In this document: positions 58,426 to 64,000 of the stretch, in pieces | Layout of the letters: every line of letters begins with the position of its first letter | Position numbering within the stretch: the first letter of the stretch is position 1 | NCBI GenBank assembly: GCA_016703535.1 | Contig: JADJBV010000001.1 | Location: forward strand, 5,632,001-5,696,000 | From: Deltaproteobacteria bacterium | GTDB lineage: Bacteria; Myxococcota; Kuafuiibacteriia; Kuafuiibacteriales; Kuafuiibacteriaceae | Length of the DNA stretch: 64,000 bases | Direction: 5' to 3' | Program-made: the position numbers and the translations under genes | Notes under the pieces: generated by a model | The model's database searches: none | What the model saw: the letters and a program-made list of their open reading frames with translations, nothing else | Told to the model about the DNA's origin: nothing

Positions 58426-60783
58426 ATGGCGCTTCCCGTTCGTATTGGGCATGCTCGCCGCACTTTGAGCCGCTGGGCCTCTCTGCCGCTGTGCCTCGCG
58501 CTGTTGGCCTGCCCCAAAGCCAAAGAAGGAGCGATCCCCATGGAGCTGCCGCCGTTCACCCCTCCGCCCGGGGCCGAGGCCTATCCCGAGGCCTTACGCG
58601 CCGAGTTGGCCCGGGCCCTGGAGAAACAAGGGCCGAGTTATCGCCCTCGGACCCATCACGTGGTCTCCGGCGGCCGCCCCAAATACACCAACCGGCTCAT
58701 TCAAGAGACCAGCCCATACTTGTTGCAGCACGCCCACAACCCGGTCGACTGGCACGCCTGGGGCAAGGAGGCCTTCGAAAAGGCGCGCCGTTTGGGGCGC
58801 CCCGTGCTGTTGAGCGTCGGTTATTCGACCTGCCACTGGTGCCACGTGATGGAGCGGGAGTCCTTCGAAGACGAAGAGATCGCCGCCTTCATCAACGCCC
58901 ACTACGTCGCGATCAAGGTCGATCGAGAAGAGAGGCCCGACGTGGACAGCGTGTACATGACCGCGGTCCAGATGATGACCGGCAGCGGCGGGTGGCCGAT
59001 GACGGTGGTGATGACCCCGGCGGCCGAACCCTTCTTCGGCGGGACCTACTTTCCGGCCCGAGATGGAGATCGGGGCTCACGCATCGGCTTTTTGACCGTG
59101 CTGAAGAAGTTGGCCGACGCCTACAAGAACGACCCGGCCGCGGTGAAGGAGTCCACCGATCGACTCGTCGCGGCGCTCCGGAGTGAAGAGGTGGCCCCGG
59201 CCGACGCGGGCGTGCCCGGCACCGAGGCCTTGATCGGCGCGGCCATGGCCTTGGCTCAACGCTTCGATCCGGAACACGGAGGTTTTGGCCGAGCCCCCAA
59301 GTTTCCCAGGCCCTCCACCTTCGAGTTCCTACTTCGGTATTGGCGTCGCACCGGCGATCGGACGGCGCTCCAGATGGTGACCCATTCCTTGGACAAGATG
59401 GCCGACGGCGGCATCTACGATCACCTGGCCGGCGGTTTCGCGCGGTATTCGACGGATCGGGAGTGGTTGGTCCCCCACTTCGAGAAGATGCTCTACGACA
59501 ACGCCCAGCTGGTGAGCCTGTTCGTCGAGACCTGGCAGGCCACCGCCGATGATCGCTATCGGGAGGTCGCCACCGAAACCCTGGACTACGTGCTGAGGGA
59601 GATGACCAGCCAAGACGGCGGCTTCTATTCGGCGACCGACGCCGACAGCGAAGGGGAAGAGGGCCTGTTTTTTGTGTGGACCCCGGCCCAGATCGGGGCC
59701 GTGGTGGGGCCCGCCGAAGCCAAGGTGGTGAACGCGTACTACGGCGTCACCGAAGCCGGGAACTTCGAGGGCAAGAACATCCTCCACCGCCCCCGGCCCA
59801 AGTCCGAGGTCGCCAAGTTGCTGGGGCTCAGCGTGGCCCAGCTGGAAGATCGGATCCGGGCCGCCAAGGCCAAGCTCTACGCGGCCAGGGAACAACGCGA
59901 CCACCCGATCCTCGACGACAAGATCTTGACCGAGTGGAACGCCCAGATGATCGGCGCCTTCGCCCGGGCCGGCTTCGCCTTCCACGAGCCCAAGTATCTG
60001 GCCGCGGCGACCCGGGCCGCCGATTTCCTCCTCACCCACCTCCAAAAGGACGGGCGACTGCTCCGCGCTTACCGGGCCGGCGAGGCCAAACACGCGGCGG
60101 TGCTGGAGGACTACACCTTCTTTGTTTCGGCCCTGCTGGATCTCTACGAGGCCACCGCCGAACTCCGCTGGTTGAACGAGGCCCAACGCCTACAAAAGGA
60201 ACAAGAGCGCCTCTTCTTGGACCCAAAGGCCGGCGGCTTCTTCGCCACCGCGTCCGACGGAGAAGTGCTGCTGGTTCGTGAAAAGCCGAACTACGATGGC
60301 GCTCAACCCGCCGGCGCTTCGGTCGCCGCCGCCAACCTGTTGCGCTTCGCCGAACTCAGCGGCGACGAGGCCCCTCGCCGCCTGGCCGACGGGATCTTCA
60401 AGGCCGCCGCCGACGGCCTGAAAAAAGGCGCCCTCCAGAGCCCCAAGCTCGCCGCGGCCCTGGACTTCGCCCTCGATCGCCCCAAAGAGATCGTCCTGGT
60501 CACCACCGCGGACGACGACGGCGCCGCCCTGCTCCAAGTCCTCCGCCGCGCCTTTTTGCCCAACCGCGTCCTGGTGCGGGTGAAGGCCGAAGAAGTCGAA
60601 GCCCTCACCCCCCAGATCCCGCTGGTCGAAGGCAAACGCCCCCTCCAAGGCAAAGCGACGGTCTACGTCTGCGTCGGCCAGACCTGCAAACAACCCACCT
60701 CAGATCCCAAGGTCTTGGCCGCCCAACTCGACGACGTGGTCCGGATCCCCGCCCCACCGCTCCAGCTCTCAACAGTCCACTGA
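58426..60783 (+). CDS. YyaL-type thioredoxin-domain (DUF255) lipoprotein
   Basis: 785 residues from ATG 58426 with ribosome site GAGGG. A signal with lipobox LALLAC (Cys near residue 27) suggests periplasmic, lipid-anchored location, although most family members are cytoplasmic. The DUF255 thioredoxin-like domain (about 85-240) has NRLIQETSPYLLQHAHNPVD, the CHWC redox motif in STCHWCHVMERESF near 133, and WPMTVVMTPAAEPFFGGTYF. The rest is an alpha/alpha-barrel region (KFPRPSTFEFLLRYWRRTGD, then DGGFYSATDADSEGEEG), as in YyaL/SSP411 and N-acylglucosamine epimerase-like folds. A longer frame open from 55348 overlaps other genes and is rejected. Confidence 0.88.
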   Translation: MALPVRIGHARRTLSRWASLPLCLALLACPKAKEGAIPMELPPFTPPPGAEAYPEALRAELARALEKQGPSYRPRTHHVVSGGRPKYTNRLIQETSPYLLQHAHNPVDWHAWGKEAFEKARRLGRPVLLSVGYSTCHWCHVMERESFEDEEIAAFINAHYVAIKVDREERPDVDSVYMTAVQMMTGSGGWPMTVVMTPAAEPFFGGTYFPARDGDRGSRIGFLTVLKKLADAYKNDPAAVKESTDRLVAALRSEEVAPADAGVPGTEALIGAAMALAQRFDPEHGGFGRAPKFPRPSTFEFLLRYWRRTGDRTALQMVTHSLDKMADGGIYDHLAGGFARYSTDREWLVPHFEKMLYDNAQLVSLFVETWQATADDRYREVATETLDYVLREMTSQDGGFYSATDADSEGEEGLFFVWTPAQIGAVVGPAEAKVVNAYYGVTEAGNFEGKNILHRPRPKSEVAKLLGLSVAQLEDRIRAAKAKLYAAREQRDHPILDDKILTEWNAQMIGAFARAGFAFHEPKYLAAATRAADFLLTHLQKDGRLLRAYRAGEAKHAAVLEDYTFFVSALLDLYEATAELRWLNEAQRLQKEQERLFLDPKAGGFFATASDGEVLLVREKPNYDGAQPAGASVAAANLLRFAELSGDEAPRRLADGIFKAAADGLKKGALQSPKLAAALDFALDRPKEIVLVTTADDDGAALLQVLRRAFLPNRVLVRVKAEEVEALTPQIPLVEGKRPLQGKATVYVCVGQTCKQPTSDPKVLAAQLDDVVRIPAPPLQLSTVH

Positions 60784-60883
60784 TGGGCCCCCAAACCAAA
60801 CATGACTCGGCTCAAACGTTGGTGCCCAGTCGAAAAAGTGGGACTCCGGAAACGCGACGGCGCCAGGCAAGGCCGTTGCGGTG

Positions 60884-61414
60884 TCAAACCTCGGGGTTGA
60901 AGATGTACCGGTAGAACTTCCAAGCACCGGCGATCTTCTTGACGACGAACACCTCCCGACTACCCTCGGAGCCTTCCGGCTTTTGGCCCTTGGGCACAAT
61001 GGTCCCGCGCGAGCGCGTACGCACGAAGCCAAGGTCTTCGCCCAACTCGATCTCGAGAATCTCGAACTCGACGTTGAAGTCGAGCTTCGACAGGAAGTCT
61101 GCATAGAGCGCAACGATCGCGGCCTTGCCCGTCGCCGTGGGAAACGGTTGACCGACGAAGACCGCGTCATCCGCGTAGACGCTCCCGACCAGATCCACGT
61201 TGGCTTCGTTGAGGCTGCGCTGATAGGTCTGCACCAAGGTTTTGATTTCTGCGTTCATCTTCTGTCCCTCTTGTTGGTCTCGCGCGGATGCGTTTGCCGT
61301 CGCCGCGGTCGTCGTGGGTGGGGTCGGGCCGGCCGAGGCGCAACCCATGGATAGGCTCGCGACGGCGAAGGCCGCGAAAGCGCTGGTGTGGTGTCTTGGC
61401 TTCGAGCTGGTCAT
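60884..61414 (-). CDS. SnoaL-like (DUF4440/SgcJ) lipoprotein
   Basis: 176 residues. Signal with lipobox LSMGC (Cys near residue 25), a short Thr/Ala-rich linker and a NTF2-like cone domain (about 55-175): IKTLVQTYQRSLNEANVDLV, DDAVFVGQPFPTATGKAAIV and a C-terminal WKFYRYIFNPE. Such domains bind or isomerise small molecules; catalysis is not evident. Divergent from a LysR gene over a 169-base gap with an inverted repeat, so LysR may control it. Convergent with the DUF255 gene. Confidence 0.8.
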   Translation of the reverse strand: MTSSKPRHHTSAFAAFAVASLSMGCASAGPTPPTTTAATANASARDQQEGQKMNAEIKTLVQTYQRSLNEANVDLVGSVYADDAVFVGQPFPTATGKAAIVALYADFLSKLDFNVEFEILEIELGEDLGFVRTRSRGTIVPKGQKPEGSEGSREVFVVKKIAGAWKFYRYIFNPEV

Positions 61415-61546
61415 TGGAGATCTCCCTCCTCGGAATCTCTAGTTGTGGCAGGCACTTGCGCCCAGGTAGCGGCTTGCTTACTGGGCGTCTGGGAGGGAAT
61501 TTAGGCCTCTCCATCTCGACTGGATAGACCCAAGAATGAGACATGC

Positions 61547-61564
61547 CCTCTCGAAAATGAGAGG
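61547..61564. promoter_or_regulatory. Inverted repeat, likely LysR-type operator
   Basis: CCTCTC-GAAAAT-GAGAGG, 6-bp arms with a 6-base spacer, located between the divergent SnoaL-like and LysR genes, 20 bases before the LysR start. Size and position are typical of a LysR-family binding site. Confidence 0.5.
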
Positions 61565-61583
61565 ATGGGCTCGGAGCCTCTCG

Positions 61584-62459
61584 ATGGACCTCAACGCAGT
61601 GAAGCTCTTCGTGGCGGCGGCCGAGGCCGGCAGCATCTCAGAGGCGGCTCGGCGGACCGGCATCCCGTTGCCCACGCTCAGCCGGCAGCTTCGCAAGCTC
61701 GAAACCGAGCTGGGGTTGCGTCTGCTCGAGCGCGGTCCCAAAGGCCTCGCGCTGACTCCAGCGGGCAACCGGCTCGTGTCGGATGCCCAGCCTGCGCTCG
61801 ATACCCTTCTGCAGGCTGAACAACGGCTTCACGACACATCGGGTGTGGCCGGTCGGCTGCGCATCTCCATGCCTCCCCACCTGGAGGTCTTGTGGCCGCT
61901 CTTCCGAACCTTCGGGCGTACGTACCCCGCCGTGACCTTCGATCTGTTCATCACGGACCGACGCGTCGACTTGGTCGCCGACGGGATCGACGTTGCCATT
62001 CGGGTTGGCGAACGCGGCTCGGCGGGCTACGTCGGACGTTCGCTCGCCCGCTTTCGACATCGCCTGGTTGCCTCACCGAAGTTCCTCTTGGCTCACCCGC
62101 TCCAGGCACCGCTCGATCTCACTCGCGTTCCCTGCGCCTGCTGGCGCAGCCCGGGCGGAAACGTGTGGCAGCTGGGTGATCGCGAGGTGGACCTCGAGCC
62201 CGTGTTCGTGACCAACGACTACTTTCATCTCCTGCGCCTGGCCGAGGCCGGCGACGTCGTCACCGAGGTCCCACCTTTCCTCGCCGCCCGAGGCCTGAAG
62301 CGGGGACGACTCATTGAGCCCCTGCCGGAGCACCCGCTCCCCATGAGACCCATGCGCGCCCTCGTCGTAGAGAGACGATCGATGTCGCCGCTCGTGCGGC
62401 AGTTCCTGGACTACGTCAGCGAAAATGTCGCCCCAGCCTTGGGTCGGGACCCCGGGTAG
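61584..62459 (+). CDS. LysR-family transcriptional regulator
   Basis: 291 residues from ATG 61584; the longer frame to 61536 runs through the operator. The N-terminal winged helix (about 1-60) has DLNAVKLFVAAAEAGSISEA and RRTGIPLPTLSRQLRKLETE, followed by GLRLLERGPKGLALTPAG. The effector-binding domain (about 90-285) matches the LTTR type 2 periplasmic-binding fold (TFDLFITDRRVDLVADGIDV). Probably regulates the divergent SnoaL-like gene and itself. Confidence 0.9.
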   Translation: MDLNAVKLFVAAAEAGSISEAARRTGIPLPTLSRQLRKLETELGLRLLERGPKGLALTPAGNRLVSDAQPALDTLLQAEQRLHDTSGVAGRLRISMPPHLEVLWPLFRTFGRTYPAVTFDLFITDRRVDLVADGIDVAIRVGERGSAGYVGRSLARFRHRLVASPKFLLAHPLQAPLDLTRVPCACWRSPGGNVWQLGDREVDLEPVFVTNDYFHLLRLAEAGDVVTEVPPFLAARGLKRGRLIEPLPEHPLPMRPMRALVVERRSMSPLVRQFLDYVSENVAPALGRDPG

Positions 62460-62552
62460 CGGGCCGGAGACCTCGGACCTCGGACCTTGATCTTGGAGCG
62501 GAAGGCGCCGGGCTTTCGGTCCAGGCTCATGACCTCAACGCGCCCCTGCCCC

Positions 62553-63083
62553 CTACCCGGCCTCCACCTCGGAGAACGCCGCCAAGACCCGCTCCCCCAG
62601 CTCGCTGTCCGATAGGTTGTCGTCAAGGAAGATCTCCCGAATGGCGCTCTGTCCTCCTCCTTTTGGCTTTCGATAGGGGGCGACGATTAACTTCCCCGGT
62701 TCACTCGATACCCCCACCATCTGAGAGCCGCGCTCAAAGGCCCTCCAACTCCTCGCACCGGTGGCCCGAAAGCTCCGGTACTTCCTGAAATCCGGTACAT
62801 CTGTATCCAACCCATCGACCGACTGGGCCATCCCGTTCCGGACCGCTGCGCCGATGGCCACCGGTGTTGGGCCATCGATGCGCACCATCGCATCAAGATA
62901 CTTGTAGAGCCCGTCACTTCGACGCCCGAGGGGTACAACAAACGTACCGACCTCAAACCGGAGGACGTGGACCGTCATCCGCATCGGCGGCACGGTCAGC
63001 CCGCTTTGAATCCACTCGTTCATTCGCACCCGCCTAACTTCCTGGCCACATCGGTTCTCCCCCAGAAGCAGAGTGGCGGTCAT
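62553..63083 (-). CDS. Possible CDI-type immunity protein
   Basis: 176 residues from ATG 63083, which overlaps the stop of the upstream gene (ATGA); ATG 63023 (MNEWIQSGLTVPP) is an alternative. Sequence and overall shape (SWRAFERGSQMVGVSSEPGK, then AIREIFLDDNLSDSELGERV) recall small contact-dependent inhibition immunity (CdiI, DUF1436-type) proteins as I remember them; certainty is low. No toxin gene is in the window. The region has lower G+C and a different codon style from its neighbours, which suggests transfer. Confidence 0.45.
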   Translation of the reverse strand: MTATLLLGENRCGQEVRRVRMNEWIQSGLTVPPMRMTVHVLRFEVGTFVVPLGRRSDGLYKYLDAMVRIDGPTPVAIGAAVRNGMAQSVDGLDTDVPDFRKYRSFRATGARSWRAFERGSQMVGVSSEPGKLIVAPYRKPKGGGQSAIREIFLDDNLSDSELGERVLAAFSEVEAG

Positions 63084-63529
63084 CCAGCGTTCGTTGGGCT
63101 GGACGGCTCGGTTGCTTCACCTTCACCGAAGGCGCTCCATTTGATCCGGGGACCGTCCGCTCGAACTCGGATTTTCTGCGTGAAGAACGCAAACCGCACA
63201 ACACTCGACATACAGACGGCGCCTGTTCCTTCACCAGAAACGGTCATCAAGACAGTTAAGCCGTCGTCGGATATCGACTTCACCTCCCACGGACCTTCGC
63301 CGAGGCTTGTCTGGAGGGTCGCCAAGGCGTGGTCGTAGGGTTCGCGAAACTCGATCTCGAGAAACACGAGTGCACCTGGACGCACAGATTCCGCCGCCTC
63401 TGGACAATAAATTACGTTCTCAGAACAAGGTACCGCCGCTTCCGGGAGTGGAGCTGCGGCATCCACCCCCGAGCAAGTGACCACCACCCAAATAGCGGAG
63501 CCAGCTCGTTTCAATCGTCGAAGTCTCAT
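63080..63529 (-). CDS. Small secreted protein of unknown function
   Basis: 149 residues from ATG 63529 (an upstream frame to 63736 is not supported by composition). The N-terminus KRAGSAIWVVVTCSGVDAAAP looks like a signal peptide, possibly a lipoprotein with the Cys at residue 17. The rest is beta-rich with two cysteines near 35-45 (VPCSENVIYCPEAAES) and later GPWEVKSISDDGLTVLMTVS. No family found. Coupled to the possible immunity gene and in the same lower-G+C segment. Confidence 0.55.
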   Translation of the reverse strand: MRLRRLKRAGSAIWVVVTCSGVDAAAPLPEAAVPCSENVIYCPEAAESVRPGALVFLEIEFREPYDHALATLQTSLGEGPWEVKSISDDGLTVLMTVSGEGTGAVCMSSVVRFAFFTQKIRVRADGPRIKWSAFGEGEATEPSSPTNAG

Positions 63530-63738
63530 CTTTCGGTACGTTGCGATGTCCAGGACATTGCGCGCCCGGCGCCAAAACGCAGGTCCTATTGGGGGTCGAC
63601 CGTGAGTCGCCGAGGAACCTGACGCGCCTTGAGGATGCACGCCGATGATCGTAAGTTTGATTCTGCCGCCAAGGAAGCTCGGGCTCCGACGAAGTTGAAG
63701 TTCAAGCCACAGCCACACAGGGCACTCGGAGTACAAGT

Positions 63739-64000
63739 ATGATGAACGGGATTGCCTTGACCTTCTTAATTAGCGCCGTCATTCCGGGGCCACTTCAGGC
63801 GCAGGTGGACGCGACGCCACCCGGGGGCACCTTGCTCCTGCCGCCCGGAGAACATTCGGGGCCCGTCGTGCTCCGCCGGCCAATCCACATCAAGGGGAGC
63901 GGCCTCGAGCACACCAAGTTGGTCGACGACGTTGGCACCCTGATCGTGGTGACGGGCAAAGCGGGCAAGGTCACCCTCGAGGGCCTGTCGATGCGCGGAC
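63739..64000 (+). CDS. Parallel beta-helix (NosD-like) secreted protein, N-terminal part
   Basis: Only the first 87 codons lie in the window, starting ATG ATG at 63739. A signal peptide (NGIALTFLISAVIPGPLQAQ) is followed by PGGTLLLPPGEHSGPVVLRR and the repeated short-strand pattern IHIKGSG, TKLVDDVGT, LIVVTGKAG, VTLEGLSMRG, characteristic of right-handed parallel beta-helix proteins. Truncated by the end of the window. No ribosome site stands out. Confidence 0.7.
   Translation, partial: MMNGIALTFLISAVIPGPLQAQVDATPPGGTLLLPPGEHSGPVVLRRPIHIKGSGLEHTKLVDDVGTLIVVTGKAGKVTLEGLSMRG

Noticed and set aside
60784..60883. Terminator in the gap between the YyaL-like and SnoaL-like genes
   Set aside because: No stem-loop with adequate pairing was found in the 100 bases.

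Overview
The window is about two-thirds G+C, gene-dense, and reads like a chromosomal segment from a Myxococcota-type (deltaproteobacterial, possibly Bradymonadota-like) Gram-negative bacterium. Supporting this are many cysteine-rich or Asp/Gly-rich lipoproteins, a DUF1552 protein, eukaryote-type Ser/Thr kinase with FHA and sigma-54 partners, DUF4388 and PEGA-like proteins, a choice-of-anchor/VWA giant surface protein, and frequent GTG/TTG starts with 1-4 base stop/start overlaps. This placement is inference; no rRNA, tRNA, insertion sequence or CRISPR array was seen.

Layout. 1-1672: end of a DUF1552 gene coupled to a Cys-rich lipoprotein. 1683-5348: TetR regulator divergent from a DevCAB-type ABC exporter. 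5333-12176: PLP decarboxylase, DUF420 membrane protein, a two-domain peptidoglycan hydrolase, two tandem paralogous lipoproteins. 12208-13347: ureohydrolase. 13296-21221: a long minus-strand operon (dehydrogenase with a histone-H1-like tail, HAD phosphatase, unknowns, DUF4388 protein, lipoproteins, PAP2 phosphatase, YkgJ-like protein). 21333-23580: three membrane genes that look like a divergent ExbB/ExbD motor. 23588-26775: UvrA-like ATPase divergent from ArsR and AHSA1 genes over a 27-bp operator. 26798-31356: desaturase, peptidoglycan-binding protein, lipoproteins. 31339-35818: kinase, FHA/sigma-54 activator, REC-EAL protein. 35989-43973: MetAP, then a MoxR/DUF58/DUF4129/DUF4350 cluster split by an opposite-strand unknown gene. 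44069-48465: giant VWA protein and M23 lipoprotein. 48475-55594: comM-like and recA genes sharing an unusual control region, with a gingipain-like gene, an E2-like acyltransferase and aat between them. 55660-64000: VWA lipoprotein, PPOX-like and YyaL-like proteins, SnoaL-like lipoprotein, LysR, and a lower-G+C end with a possible CDI-type immunity gene and a beta-helix protein.

The strongest unexplained signals are regulatory. First, the comM and recA upstream regions share a block of about 58 bp with three helically phased palindromes (GTCCGAAWTTCGGAC), followed by a sigma-54-like -24/-12 element (TGGCACG-N4-TTGC upstream of recA). This suggests co-regulation of two recombination/transformation genes by an activator system. 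Second, a short palindrome GCAAG-N4-CTTGC occurs nine times; the six copies with NCAA in the centre all point the same way, whatever the strand of the gene they sit in.
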